Positions 26,602-35,936 are shown, numbered from the stretch's first letter. The stretch: 64,000 nucleotides of DNA from Brevibacterium sp. RIT 803 (GCF_016892625.1 NZ_JAFEMW010000001.1:1488001-1552000), one strand, 5' to 3'. The notes: generated from the sequence alone by a model not told the origin. Made by a program: numbers and translations.

Positions 26602-27486
26602 ATGGACATTCGTCAGCTTCGCCAGTTTCTCGCCGTCGTCGACACTGGGAGTTTTACCAAGGCAGCCGAGACCCTGCTTGTCGCACAGCCTTCGCTATCG
26701 CAGACAATCAAGGGCCTCGAGAGAGAACTCGGCGTGACGCTCTTTCACCGCATCGGTCGCACAGTCAGCCTGAGCGAGGCGGGTAAGGAACTGGAAGGGC
26801 CGGCCCGTCTCGTCGTTCGCGATCTCGAAACAGCCAAGGCCCATGTGCAGGGCCTGCGCGGACTCCAGTCCGGTCGGATCCAGATCGCTGCCATGCCCTC
26901 TCCGAGCATCGAACCGCTGACAACCCTGATGGCAGCCTTCGCCCGTTCCCACCCACAGATCACGTTCGACCTCAACGGCACTTTCACTGTTGACGAAACG
27001 ATCGAAGCCGTTCGCTACGGTCGCGCCGAGGTCGGATTCCTCGGTGGACGGGATCCACTGCAGATCAATGATCTGCAAGTCATCCAGCTCGCCGATCAGC
27101 CGCTGATGCTCGCCCACAATTCAGAGGTCTCCCAGTACACCGACACCGAGTCGGTGAGTCCCGAATCCCTCTCGGGGACGCGGCTGGTCGTCTCGCACAA
27201 GGGGTCCCTCATGCGAGCCTATGTCGACGAGCTGATCGCCGCAGGTATCGATATCGACATCGCAGCGGAGGTCACCCATCGAACATCGATCCTGCCGCTG
27301 GTGAAAGCCGGCATCGGCCACGCTGTGCTACCCGCTTCCTGGCAGACGCTCGCGGATGCCGGACAGGTCCGCCTGCACTCCATCACAGGCGCACCTTCGC
27401 TTCACGTGTCTGCCATTGCGCGCCAGGAGGGCCTGACACCCGCAGCCGCACGCTTCCTTGAATCAGCCCGTGACCTCGGGTCATAG
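26602..27486 (+). CDS. LysR-family transcriptional regulator
   Basis: 294 residues: N-terminal HTH (MDIRQLRQFLAVVDTGSFTK, AETLLVAQPSLSQTIKGLER) and a type 2 periplasmic-binding effector domain. ATG 26602 is preceded by TAGGAT with six bases between, supporting it over ATG 26596. Placed between the divergent dicarboxylate symporter and the downstream dehydrogenase, it very likely activates both in response to the acid substrate. Confidence 0.87.
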   Translation: MDIRQLRQFLAVVDTGSFTKAAETLLVAQPSLSQTIKGLERELGVTLFHRIGRTVSLSEAGKELEGPARLVVRDLETAKAHVQGLRGLQSGRIQIAAMPSPSIEPLTTLMAAFARSHPQITFDLNGTFTVDETIEAVRYGRAEVGFLGGRDPLQINDLQVIQLADQPLMLAHNSEVSQYTDTESVSPESLSGTRLVVSHKGSLMRAYVDELIAAGIDIDIAAEVTHRTSILPLVKAGIGHAVLPASWQTLADAGQVRLHSITGAPSLHVSAIARQEGLTPAAARFLESARDLGS

Positions 27487-27585
27487 TCTCGACCTATACG
27501 TGAGATCGCTATTGAGTCTTGGACTTATACACGTTTTCCCTGCTCAATGGAGACGACCCACTGACCCTCAGATCAAGGACGAACA

Positions 27586-28704
27586 ATGACCGAGACGCAG
27601 ACCTTCTCCATAGCCTCCATCCCCGGTGACGGCATCGGCGGTGAGGTAGTCGCCGCCGGGCTGAGAGTCCTCGACACCGTCGCCAAGCTCTCGGAGGGAA
27701 CAATCGCCTTCGAGATCACCGAGTATCCCTGGAGCTCCGAGTACTATCTCGAGCACGGACACTACGTCCCTGAAGGCGGCCTTGAGGAGCTGCAGGGACA
27801 CGACGCCATCTACTTCGGCGCCGTCGGATCGAGCGAGGTCCCCGACCACACCAGCTTGTGGGGCCTTCGCCTCGCGATCACACAGCCCTTCGACCAATGG
27901 GCCAATATTCGACCAGTGACCTTCCTGCCCGGCGTCGAGTCCCCGTTGCGCAAAGCCGATGACACCGACCTGGACTGGGTCGTCGTCCGAGAGAACAGTG
28001 AAGGCGAGTACGCCGGCATGGGAGGCCGCAACCTCAGCGGTCGCGGCCCCGGCAATGAGGTTGCGCTGCAGACCAGCCTGCACACTGAGAAGGGTTGCGA
28101 ACGAATCATCCGGTTCGCCTTCGACTTGGCGCGGACAAGAGCAGTCAAGAAGGTCTCGAGCGTCACCAAGTCGAATGCGCAGCAGTATGGAATGGTGCTC
28201 TGGGACGAGGTATTCACCCGAATCGCCAAGGAATACCGTGACGTGGAGACCGAAAGCGTTTTGGTTGATGCTATGAGCGCGAAGTTCGTCCTGCACCCAG
28301 AGGACCTCTCCGTCGTCGTCGCCTCCAACCTCCACGCCGATATACTCTCCGATTTGGGCTCAGCCTTGGCTGGAAGCCTTGGGCTCGCCGCAAGCGCCAA
28401 CCTCAATCCTGAGAAGCGATTTCCTTCGATGTTCGAACCCGTCCATGGCTCGGCACCCGACATCGCGGGGCAGGGAGTCTCCAATCCGATCGGAGCGATC
28501 TCGTCTGCCTCCCTGATGCTCGACCAGTTCGGGCTGACCGCAGAAGCCCTGCAGATTCGGCAGGCCATCGAGAACGTGACCGGCGCGGGCATCCTCCCAC
28601 GCGACCTCGGCGGAGATTCCAACACACTCGAGATGACAGAGGCAATCGTCGCTCAGCTCGAAGCTATCCACGCGCAGACTCCGGTTCCGTCCACTGTGAA
28701 GTGA
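27586..28704 (+). CDS. tartrate / D-malate dehydrogenase (isopropylmalate dehydrogenase family)
   Basis: 372-residue NAD-dependent beta-decarboxylating dehydrogenase. Seen: SIPGDGIGGEV at the start, DQWANIRPVTFLPGVESPL, WVVVRENSEGEYAGMGGR, the catalytic Lys in SVTKSNAQQYG, ASNLHADILSDLGSAL and FEPVHGSAPDIAG. The FDQ-x-NxRPV and RENSEGEY blocks resemble tartrate dehydrogenase TtuC and E. coli DmlA rather than LeuB or Icd. Converts tartrate to oxaloglycolate or D-malate to pyruvate. An AAGGACGA ribosome site precedes ATG. Confidence 0.8.
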   Translation: MTETQTFSIASIPGDGIGGEVVAAGLRVLDTVAKLSEGTIAFEITEYPWSSEYYLEHGHYVPEGGLEELQGHDAIYFGAVGSSEVPDHTSLWGLRLAITQPFDQWANIRPVTFLPGVESPLRKADDTDLDWVVVRENSEGEYAGMGGRNLSGRGPGNEVALQTSLHTEKGCERIIRFAFDLARTRAVKKVSSVTKSNAQQYGMVLWDEVFTRIAKEYRDVETESVLVDAMSAKFVLHPEDLSVVVASNLHADILSDLGSALAGSLGLAASANLNPEKRFPSMFEPVHGSAPDIAGQGVSNPIGAISSASLMLDQFGLTAEALQIRQAIENVTGAGILPRDLGGDSNTLEMTEAIVAQLEAIHAQTPVPSTVK

Positions 28705-28755
28705 ACCCTGCAGGCAAAGTCACAGAACGAGTTGAGCCACCGCCTGGGCACAACC

Positions 28756-29664
28756 TCAGGTGTGGGTGTGCGTCTCCTGGGCCGCGTCCTTCGCCCTGTC
28801 GAACTGGAACGTCGAGTGTTCGATCGCGACCTTGAAGTGCTCAGCCAAGCACTCCTGGAGCGCGGTGAGTATTCGCGGGGCATGACCGTCGTAGAAGCAT
28901 TCGTCGGCGAGGACCACGTGGGCGGTGAGCACAGGGAGGTTCGAATCGATGCGCGTCACGTGAAGGTCGTGGACCTCTTGGACGTGCTCGACTCCTTCAA
29001 TGTGCATCTTGACCTTGTCGAGGTCGAGTTCCCTGGGGGCGGCTTCAAGCAGGATTGATCCGGTCTCCTTCAGGATGGAGAAGGCTCGTGGGACGATCAG
29101 CGCGGCGATGAACAGAGCTGCCACGGCATCGGCGCGGGTCCAGTCGAAGAGCCAGATGGAGATGGCGGCAAGGATGACGGCGACGGATCCCAACGCATCG
29201 GCGATGACCTCGAGAAATGCGGCCTTGAGGTTCAGCGACTGCTCTTTGGAGGAACTGAGGATGATGATCGACACGATGTTGCCGAGAAGTCCGACGACAC
29301 CGAAGAACAACAGCCCCGGGCCCGGCACCTCCGGAGGGACGAAGAAGCGGCGGATGCCCTCGATGAGGCTGTAGACGCCGAGTCCCAGCAGCAGAGTCGC
29401 CTGCGCTCCGGCGGCAAGCACCTCGGCTCGGCGAAACCCCCAGGTCTTCTGACCCTTCGGCGGCTTGCGGACCAGGGTGGCGGCGAAGAGCGCGATCCCG
29501 ATGCCGATGAGGTCGACGGAATTATGTCCGGTGTCGATCAGCAGCGCCAGACTGCCCGTCATGATCGAGCCGATCACCTGGAAGACGAAGATCAGCAGGA
29601 CGATTCCGAAGACGATCGCCAAGCGTCGACGCGATCCTGAGCTGTGCGAGTGATCATGAGCCAT
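28756..29664 (-). CDS. CDF-family divalent metal cation exporter
   Basis: 302 residues with six membrane spans, His-rich ends (MAHDHSHSSG and ETHTHT), the first metal site in LLIDTGHNSVDL (TM2) and the second in FLEVIADALGSVAV (TM5), then a ferredoxin-like cytoplasmic domain. The HxxxD/DxxxD pattern suits Zn(II), possibly also Cd or Co. ATG 29664 follows a strong GGAGGAGG. An imperfect palindrome sits 26-39 bp upstream. The zinc-type ArsR protein at 16071-16430 is a possible regulator. Confidence 0.87.
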   Translation of the reverse strand: MAHDHSHSSGSRRRLAIVFGIVLLIFVFQVIGSIMTGSLALLIDTGHNSVDLIGIGIALFAATLVRKPPKGQKTWGFRRAEVLAAGAQATLLLGLGVYSLIEGIRRFFVPPEVPGPGLLFFGVVGLLGNIVSIIILSSSKEQSLNLKAAFLEVIADALGSVAVILAAISIWLFDWTRADAVAALFIAALIVPRAFSILKETGSILLEAAPRELDLDKVKMHIEGVEHVQEVHDLHVTRIDSNLPVLTAHVVLADECFYDGHAPRILTALQECLAEHFKVAIEHSTFQFDRAKDAAQETHTHT

Positions 29665-29689
29665 GGAAACCTCCTCCACAATCACATTA

Positions 29690-29703
29690 ACATATGCGTA
29701 TGT
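29690..29703. promoter_or_regulatory. operator-like palindrome upstream of CDF exporter
   Basis: ACATATGCGTATGT has arms ACATA/TATGT around TGCG, an AT-rich arrangement like ArsR/SmtB-family operators, and lies just upstream of the GGAGGAGG ribosome site of the exporter. Confidence 0.4.
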
Positions 29704-29812
29704 CTTTATGAATGAGCGCGTCATCACGCGAGCTCAGGCGCACATGTGCCCGCCGCCCGTCCCGCTCCAACTTCCGACTGCCGCCAAGGCGGGCCCAGGC
29801 GGCGACCACGGT

Positions 29813-29860
<48 letters not shown>

Positions 29861-29862
29861 AA

Positions 29863-29899
29863 GCGTACGTGCCCGGCATCTGCTGCCAAGCACGTACGC
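29863..29899. other. inverted repeat with nested stem
   Basis: GCGTACGTGC (29863-29872) and GCACGTACGC (29890-29899) pair perfectly over ten bases, with an inner GGCA/TGCC stem in the loop. It abuts the hexanucleotide repeat and lies downstream of the flotillin gene. Confidence 0.6.
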
Positions 29900-29908
29900 A
29901 TCAATTCC

Positions 29909-29943
29909 GCACACTGCCCGAAGGTCACCGCCGGGCAGTGTGC
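29909..29943 (-). terminator. strong hairpin after the flotillin gene
   Basis: Arms GCACACTGCCCG (29909-29920) and CGGGCAGTGTGC (29932-29943), 12 perfect pairs with an 11-base loop, starting 20 bases beyond the flotillin stop. No T-run follows, as is common for GC-rich terminators. Confidence 0.6.
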
Positions 29944-29962
29944 CTGCCGATCACGGCACAGA

Positions 29963-31717
29963 CTATTTCTTGTCGGGACCGCCCGTCCCGTCCGAATCGC
30001 CGTCACGGCCGTCGCGTCGGCGCAGCGCCTCGGCGATGTAGGACTGCACGTCGATTCCAGTGGCCTTCTTCACGTCATCGCCGATGTGGGTGAGGTCGAG
30101 CTCACCGTTCTCGTCGAGGTAGTCCTTCGGGTCGAAGTTCCCCCTCGACCATGCGCTGGGATCTCCCAATCCAGTGGGCTTCGGCCCTCCGCGACCTGAG
30201 CGATCCCCGCGACCCGGCTGGCCGCCGTGGCCCTCGGAGATCTCACCTTCGACGACCTGATCGTTGTCGTCGGCTCCACCGCCTGCAGAACCCGACCCTG
30301 CGAAGTCCCCGGCGTCGTCGGATGCGGTCGAGTCATCGCGGCCCCAGGTGGTCGTGGACTTCGATCCGCCCTGGTTCTGGGCTTTGCCGACCAGATCGCT
30401 GAGGTCGATGCCGGTGGTGCCGCGCACGACCTCGAGTACCTGAGCGAGGTTGTTCGATACCGAGTTCGCGAGCTTGGACTCACCATCGGTGGACACGATC
30501 GAGAGGTCCTTGATGTTCGCATAGGGCGCGACGAGCTCGCCGGCGATGGTCGGCAGAACTTCAAGGACCTTCGACAGCACGGCGGCATCGTTGAACTTCT
30601 TGTAGGCCTCGGCCTGTGCCTGGAGGGCTCCAGCTTCTGCCTCACCGCGCGCCCTGATGGCATCGGCCTGAGCCTCACCCTCGAGGCGAATGGCCTCAGC
30701 GTCCTTCGAACGACGATGCAGCTCGGCGGCTGCCTCGGCTCGGCCCTGGGCTTCGACATCGTAGGCTCGCGCATCGGCCTCTGCCTGCTGGCGGTACCGC
30801 TCCGCATCGGCCGGACGCCTGACCTCGGCATCGAGCTGTTCGGCACGCAGCTCTGCGGCTTCCTTCGCGACGATTCGGTCGCGCTCGAGCAGCTTCTGCT
30901 TCTCCGCCGCATTCGCCAGCGGACCGGCGTTGTCGGCACCAGCCTGACGCTGATCGGCTTCTTCCTTCAGCGCCGCACGCCGCAGTGCGAGCTGCTGCTG
31001 CTGTTCGGCGATTGCCTGATCTGTCAGAGCCTGCTGCTTCTGGGTTGACTCATTCTGCAGCGCCTGCTCAACGGCCGAGGCACGACTGGCGTTCGCCTCG
31101 GCGATGGCGGCATTCTTCGCGACCTCGGCCGCTTGCGGGCGACCCCAGTCCTTCAGGTAGCTGCCCTCGTCCTCGACTGCAGAGATCTGGAAGGTGTCGA
31201 TGACCAGACCCTGGTTGTTCATCGAGTGCGCGGATTCCTCCTGTACCTGTGAGGCGAAGGAAGCGCGATCCTGAATGATCTGCTCAACGGTCAGCGTACC
31301 GACGACGGCACGCAGCGTACCGGAGAGGATCTCTGTGCTGTAGGGCTCGATCTGATCCTGCTGATCGAGGAAGCGCTGTGCTGCCTTGCGCACGTCCTCC
31401 TCGGTGCCGCCCACCTTGACCTGCGCAACTCCGTGCAGGCGCAGTGCGATGCCGTTCATCGAGATGCCGTCGATCGCGACGGCGATCTGGCGTGAGGACA
31501 GCGACAGGATGAATGCCTTCTGCACGATCGGATAGACGACTGAGCGCCCACCGATGATGATGCGACCTGTGCCACCCGAACTGCTGGCATTGCGGCCGGT
31601 GATGATGAGGGCCTCAGACGGGGAGGCAATCTTGATCGAGCGCATGATCACGAAGAACGCGATCAGGGCGATGATGACTATGACACCGATGACGACGGCG
31701 CCCAGGATGAAATCCAC
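29963..31717 (-). CDS. flotillin-like SPFH-domain membrane protein
   Basis: 584 residues: one N-terminal membrane helix (about 5-25), an SPFH/band 7 domain (about 28-195), a long Ala/Glu/Gln-rich coiled coil (about 195-380) with repeated AEA/EAR patterns, and a flexible Gly/Asp/Ser-rich tail ending in a predicted short helical segment. This is the architecture of flotillins (FloT/YuaG), which scaffold membrane microdomains. A GGAAAGG site precedes the GTG start. No NfeD-like partner is adjacent, which differs from many flotillin loci. Confidence 0.87.
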   Translation of the reverse strand: MDFILGAVVIGVIVIIALIAFFVIMRSIKIASPSEALIITGRNASSSGGTGRIIIGGRSVVYPIVQKAFILSLSSRQIAVAIDGISMNGIALRLHGVAQVKVGGTEEDVRKAAQRFLDQQDQIEPYSTEILSGTLRAVVGTLTVEQIIQDRASFASQVQEESAHSMNNQGLVIDTFQISAVEDEGSYLKDWGRPQAAEVAKNAAIAEANASRASAVEQALQNESTQKQQALTDQAIAEQQQQLALRRAALKEEADQRQAGADNAGPLANAAEKQKLLERDRIVAKEAAELRAEQLDAEVRRPADAERYRQQAEADARAYDVEAQGRAEAAAELHRRSKDAEAIRLEGEAQADAIRARGEAEAGALQAQAEAYKKFNDAAVLSKVLEVLPTIAGELVAPYANIKDLSIVSTDGESKLANSVSNNLAQVLEVVRGTTGIDLSDLVGKAQNQGGSKSTTTWGRDDSTASDDAGDFAGSGSAGGGADDNDQVVEGEISEGHGGQPGRGDRSGRGGPKPTGLGDPSAWSRGNFDPKDYLDENGELDLTHIGDDVKKATGIDVQSYIAEALRRRDGRDGDSDGTGGPDKK

Positions 31718-31837
31718 TTGAGCCTTTCCGAGATTCTGGATTGGAAGGGACCAGGCGCAGTGAGACCACAGCGCCCGTTGTGTTCATCCTATGCGAGTCT
31801 GCATGTCCTGGACAGGCCCGCCGAGGCTCTGCGTGGT

Positions 31838-32296
31838 TCACTTGCCCCATTCGCCGGGAGGACCGAGGAACAGCAGTCCGCTGAAGATGATTATGACGAA
31901 GATGATTCCCGCACCGATGGCCAGGAATGGTGAGCGGATCGCCCAGGAGGTGAGCTTCTCGAACCAGTTCCGCGGGGTACGACCGTTCGCGCCCAGCCCC
32001 CAGTCACCCTCGAGTGTCCCTGTCTTCTCCACGGATCTTTCGAAGGGAATCGTAGCGTAGGGAATGATGGCCGAGGCCAGGCCAGTGGCGATGCGCTTCT
32101 TGCTCCACATCTGCGAGGTGCCGACGCCGATGACGGCGACGACGAAGCAGATGAAGACGAACCCGTGTATGCCGCCGCCGATGCGCACCCCGATCTCGGT
32201 GACATGGGTGTACTTGAGGATCATGCCGATGATGAGCAGTGTCCAGGTGATGGTCTCTGCAATGGCGAAGGTCTTGAAGAAGAGTTTGGGAGTCAC
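31838..32296 (-). CDS. DUF3817-family integral membrane protein
   Basis: 152 residues. LFFKTFAIAETITWTLLIIGM, YTHVTEIGVRIGGGIHGFVF and IPYATIPFERS correspond to my recollection of the DUF3817 family (small proteins with three spans); an extra C-terminal span (about 125-145) follows. GTG 32296 is chosen since the family begins just before the LFFKTF motif; CAGAAT is six bases upstream. Function unknown. Confidence 0.75.
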   Translation of the reverse strand: MTPKLFFKTFAIAETITWTLLIIGMILKYTHVTEIGVRIGGGIHGFVFICFVVAVIGVGTSQMWSKKRIATGLASAIIPYATIPFERSVEKTGTLEGDWGLGANGRTPRNWFEKLTSWAIRSPFLAIGAGIIFVIIIFSGLLFLGPPGEWGK

Positions 32297-32347
32297 GAGC
32301 CAATTCTGCCTGACCAAGATGGGCGGGTGCTGAAGGCTGTGAATGGG

Positions 32348-32387
32348 CACGCGGGCCGGTGAACTTTCTCAGTCACCGGCCCGCGTG
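32348..32387 (-). terminator. 15-bp stem terminator after the M28 peptidase gene
   Basis: Arms CACGCGGGCCGGTGA (32348-32362) and TCACCGGCCCGCGTG (32373-32387) pair perfectly around a 10-base loop, 16 bases beyond the stop of the M28 peptidase. Very stable; no T-run. Confidence 0.7.
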
Positions 32388-32402
32388 GCATTCGGGGGAT
32401 GC

Positions 32403-34421
32403 TCAGGCCTTGCGGCGGCGAGCTCCCATTGTCATGATCACGCCGAGCACCATCAGTGCGCCGGCCGAGATCACCAGGGGCAAGGCATCATTGCCTGTGC
32501 GCGGCAGGTCTCCGCCGCCGTCACCGGCACCCGGACCGTCGCTGTCCTCGGCGAGGACCTCGAAGGAACCGGACAGCGGGTCACCGCCGTCGCAGTCGAC
32601 CGTGACGTCGTACTTGCCGACGTAGGTTGCGGCCTTGGACTCATCGAGACCGCGCACGCCGAACTTGGCCACGGAATCGTCATCTGCCGTCGCGGTCTGC
32701 TCGAATGTCTCGATCTCACCGTTCTGCGGCTCCACGGTCATCGTGGCGGTGGTGTCTGGGGTACAGCCGGAGGCTGCCACCTGGACGCCCTTCTCACCGA
32801 CGAAGTCACCCTGGTCGATCATCTTCGGATCGATGCTCAGACTCCGCTCACCCGGGGCCTGCGTCGGATCATCCGTCGGCCCCTCGGTAGGAGTCTCCGT
32901 CGGAGGATCCGTCGGCGGGGTGGTCGGCGGATCGGTCGGGTCCGGCGCATCGCTGAGATCGTATGCGAGCGTGTGCACCGAATAGCCGATGGCCGGCGCG
33001 AAGATGTCGAGAGACTCTTGGTTCACGTTCTCGATCGTGTCCGTGGGCTGATGGTAGTTCGTGTCGTGCTTGTCGCCAACGGTTCCGCCGAACCATTCGG
33101 CTTCCTGCTCCGTCTTCGTTCCATCCGCGCCGGAGAACAGGCCGCTGGCTGGAATGCCGTTGTCGATGAAGGCCTGGTAGTCCGAACGGCCTGAGAAGTC
33201 GGTTCCGACGTTGGGCTGATCATTGTCGGCGAAGTAGTCGGTGAAGATCTTCTCGAGTTCCGCCGATCCTTCGGGTACGTTCACACCGTCCGGGATCGGC
33301 ACATCGGAGCCGTCCGAATCCAGGGTGCCGACGATGTAGTTGTCGGACCCGATCATGTCGAAGTTCATGTACGACTTGACCTTCGAGAGTTCGGCGTCGC
33401 CGAGGCTTTCGACGTAGTGGGTCGAACCGACGAGGCCGACCTCTTCCGCAGCCCACCAGCCGAAGCGGATGGCGTTGTCGGCTTCGGTCGGCTGCTTGGC
33501 CAGAGCCTCGGCGCTGGCCAGCAGTGCAGCCGAGCCGGACCCGTTGTCATTGGCTCCCGGACCTTCGCGGACACCGTCGAGGTGGGCGCCGAACATCTGG
33601 ACGTTGTCGTGGTCACCGGCCTTGGTCTCGGCGACGACGTTCCAGGTCGTCGAGGTGGTGTATTCGGTTTCGAGGGTGAAGTCCGCCAGCAGCGGCTCCT
33701 CCTCGGAGGCACCTTCGATCTTGGTCAGCAGATCGTTGCCGACGTTGTAGCTGACGCCGACTGTGGGCGCGCCATTCTCGATACGTTCGCCGAGGGTGGC
33801 GTTGAGTGCCTCGTCGGGGACAGAGGTGTCGTTGTTGTAGAGGATGACCGCTGCGGCTCCGGCATCCGTGGCCGCCTGGGTCTTCTCTCCGAAGGAACAG
33901 GTGCCGCGGGCGACGAGGACGAGTGCGCCCTCGGCACTGTCGTCGAAGTCACTGGCCTCGCAGCCCAGCTGACCGCCGTCCAGGTCGCTGTAGTCATCGT
34001 CGACCGGCAGCGCCACCGGCAGATCGGTCAGCGGTTCTTCGGTGCCTTCGGTGTAGCTGGCCGGGTTGACCTCGACCTCCTCGCCGTCAACACTGACAGC
34101 GACCTCGCCGAACGTCTGATCGTCGACTTCGAAGGCCTGTCGTTCGACGTCGAAGGCGCCGGTCGCCTCGAGCGTCTGCTCCACGTATTCGACCGACTCC
34201 TCATAACCTGGAGTCCCCAACGCGCGGAACCCCTCATCGGCGTGGGAGGTCGAGATATCGGAGATCTTCTGCAGATGATCCATCACGGCGTCGCCGGTGA
34301 CGCCCATATCGGTGTGCTCGGTCGGCCCCGCGTTCCCAGCCGCCAGTGCCGGGCTGAATCCGCCGAGAGCCAGACCGGTGGCGGCGGTGACCGCCAACCA
34401 TGTTTTGGTACGCAACTTCAT
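32403..34421 (-). CDS. cell-wall-anchored M28-family aminopeptidase
   Basis: 672 residues. A Sec signal peptide (1-28, ending ALAAG) is followed by an M28 metallopeptidase with a PA insert (about 140-245). Zinc ligands: His280 and Asp292 (FGAHLDG, AND), Glu326-Glu327 (WAAEEVG), Asp355 (FDMIG), His457 (TNYHQPTD). A Pro/Thr linker (494-523) leads to a roughly 100-residue domain (527-626), then the sorting signal LPRTG (639-643), a hydrophobic span and RRRKA. Sortase should fix it to peptidoglycan, where it would degrade peptides. The 527-626 domain recurs twice in the protein beginning at 62757. Ribosome site AAAGGA. Confidence 0.9.
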   Translation of the reverse strand: MKLRTKTWLAVTAATGLALGGFSPALAAGNAGPTEHTDMGVTGDAVMDHLQKISDISTSHADEGFRALGTPGYEESVEYVEQTLEATGAFDVERQAFEVDDQTFGEVAVSVDGEEVEVNPASYTEGTEEPLTDLPVALPVDDDYSDLDGGQLGCEASDFDDSAEGALVLVARGTCSFGEKTQAATDAGAAAVILYNNDTSVPDEALNATLGERIENGAPTVGVSYNVGNDLLTKIEGASEEEPLLADFTLETEYTTSTTWNVVAETKAGDHDNVQMFGAHLDGVREGPGANDNGSGSAALLASAEALAKQPTEADNAIRFGWWAAEEVGLVGSTHYVESLGDAELSKVKSYMNFDMIGSDNYIVGTLDSDGSDVPIPDGVNVPEGSAELEKIFTDYFADNDQPNVGTDFSGRSDYQAFIDNGIPASGLFSGADGTKTEQEAEWFGGTVGDKHDTNYHQPTDTIENVNQESLDIFAPAIGYSVHTLAYDLSDAPDPTDPPTTPPTDPPTETPTEGPTDDPTQAPGERSLSIDPKMIDQGDFVGEKGVQVAASGCTPDTTATMTVEPQNGEIETFEQTATADDDSVAKFGVRGLDESKAATYVGKYDVTVDCDGGDPLSGSFEVLAEDSDGPGAGDGGGDLPRTGNDALPLVISAGALMVLGVIMTMGARRRKA

Positions 34422-34826
34422 GGAGTTCCTTTCGCTCCTCAGGTGCCGAACGAACCATGATTACTTTTCGCACACGTTCGCGAGCGGGCATCTCTGACCG
34501 CGCCCGGTCATCGACCGAACGTCACGGGGTAATCGCAGCACACGAATAGCTGAGCGCGAATCGGGAGCACCGCCGCTGTCAGAAGTTCGCGACAGCAGCG
34601 GTGGCAACCGGTCGAGCTCAAGGGGAAGCTTGATTCTCACGTTTCGCAATGTCTTCGCCATTGGTAACGAAATACATACATCTATAACGAAACGGTGACA
34701 CAACTCACATTGAGCTTTAATCTAGTCCATCCTTCGACCTTTGAGGTAACAAATTGATAACAACCGATACTTAGTCGATTGCGCAAGTATTGAATTCAAA
34801 TGCCTACACCAAGTAGAATCTGACCA
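34422..34826. promoter_or_regulatory. AT-richer divergent intergenic region with two direct-repeat boxes
   Basis: 405 bases between the M28 peptidase (left) and the VIT-family gene (right), clearly AT-richer than its surroundings from about 34640. It holds ATAAC-N6-GTGAC at 34684-34699 and GTAAC-N6-ATAAC at 34746-34761, each with 11-bp period, and a further GTAAC at 34664. TAGAAT at 34814-34819 is the -10 of the rightward gene. I see no convincing ORF. Confidence 0.5.
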
Positions 34827-35936
34827 GTGATGAACAACGAACCAACAACCCCCGAGGCTGTCCATGAGCCCGACCGCCGGACGATCAGACGTTGGCAGCG
34901 ATACCTTGCGAATGAGCGGCTCGAAGAGCGTGTCTACCGCAATCTGGCCGAGCGTCGCACCGGCGAAGATCGGGAGATACTCCTCGCTCTTGCCACCGCC
35001 GAATCCCGGCATCAGGAACATTGGATCGACCTCCTCGGCGAGCATGCACAGAAGAAGCGGGCCCCCGATCTGGTCACCCTGAGCCTCGCGTTTCTGGGTC
35101 GGATGTTCGGGTCGGTCTTCGTCCTCGCTCTGGCACAGCAGTCGGAGACGAGTTCACCCTATGACGACGACGAGGCGGCATCGGCAGAGATGGCCGCCGA
35201 CGAGCGGATCCATGCCGAGGTTGTACGCGCTCTCGCCGCCCGCTCCCGGGCCCGCCTGTCGGGCAATTTCCGGGCCGCAGTCTTCGGCGCCAATGACGGG
35301 CTCGTGTCCAACCTCGCGCTCGTCCTCGGTGTCGGCGCCGCCGGGGTGGGCAACCACGTCATTCTGCTCACCGGCGTCTCCGGCCTGCTCGCCGGTGCTC
35401 TGTCCATGGCGGCTGGGGAGTACATCTCCGTCCGATCCCAGCGCGAGCTGCTCGATGCGTCGACCCCGGACCCTGAATCGCGCCACGCGCTGGCCGATCT
35501 CAACATCGACGCCAACGAGCTCGCCCTCGTCTTCCGCGCCAGGGGCATGGACTCCCCCGAAGCCGATGCTCGAGCACATCGGACGATCGCCGCAGCCAAG
35601 AACAAGAACGCGGCTCCTCAGCTGCCCAGCCTCGACTCCGGAGTCGACCGCGACGAGCTGGGCACCGGCTTGGGCGCATCGCTGTCGAGTTTCGCCTTCT
35701 TCTCCTCGGGTGCCCTCATCCCGATCCTGCCCTACATCTTCGGCATGTCCGGCCTGCCCGCCGTGTTCCTCTCTGCCGGCCTCGTCGGCATCGCGCTCCT
35801 CTTCACCGGCGGCACCGTCGGCTTACTCTCCGGAACGGCTCCGGGACCACGCGCCCTGAGGCAGCTTGCGGTGGGATTCGGCGCAGCAGCCGTGACATAC
35901 GCCCTCGGCCTTCTGTTCGGCGTCAGCGCGGGCTGA
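34827..35936 (+). CDS. ferritin-like domain fused to VIT1/CCC1-type iron transporter
   Basis: 369 residues. Residues about 18-140 form a ferritin-like four-helix bundle with candidate di-iron ligands Glu30, Glu33, Glu59, His62 and Glu126, His129. The rest is a VIT1/CCC1 domain with five membrane spans: GANDGLVSNLALVLGV (TM1), AGALSMAAGEYISVRSQRE (TM2 and the charged loop), FFSSGALIPILPYIF. This is the MbfA (membrane-bound ferritin) arrangement, an exporter of Fe(II) or Mn(II) that responds to peroxide stress in alphaproteobacteria. TAGAAT is seven bases before GTG 34827; ATG 34830 is equally possible. Confidence 0.85.
   Translation: MMNNEPTTPEAVHEPDRRTIRRWQRYLANERLEERVYRNLAERRTGEDREILLALATAESRHQEHWIDLLGEHAQKKRAPDLVTLSLAFLGRMFGSVFVLALAQQSETSSPYDDDEAASAEMAADERIHAEVVRALAARSRARLSGNFRAAVFGANDGLVSNLALVLGVGAAGVGNHVILLTGVSGLLAGALSMAAGEYISVRSQRELLDASTPDPESRHALADLNIDANELALVFRARGMDSPEADARAHRTIAAAKNKNAAPQLPSLDSGVDRDELGTGLGASLSSFAFFSSGALIPILPYIFGMSGLPAVFLSAGLVGIALLFTGGTVGLLSGTAPGPRALRQLAVGFGAAAVTYALGLLFGVSAG

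Noticed and set aside
34664-34688. GTAAC and ATAAC 20 bp apart as another direct-repeat box
   Set aside because: The period is not 11 bp like the others; only the 34684 half-site, paired with GTGAC at 34695, fits.
34422-34826. Foreign origin of the AT-richer intergenic island
   Set aside because: Flanking genes have typical high-GC codon use, and there is no mobility gene or terminal repeat; a long regulatory region explains it.
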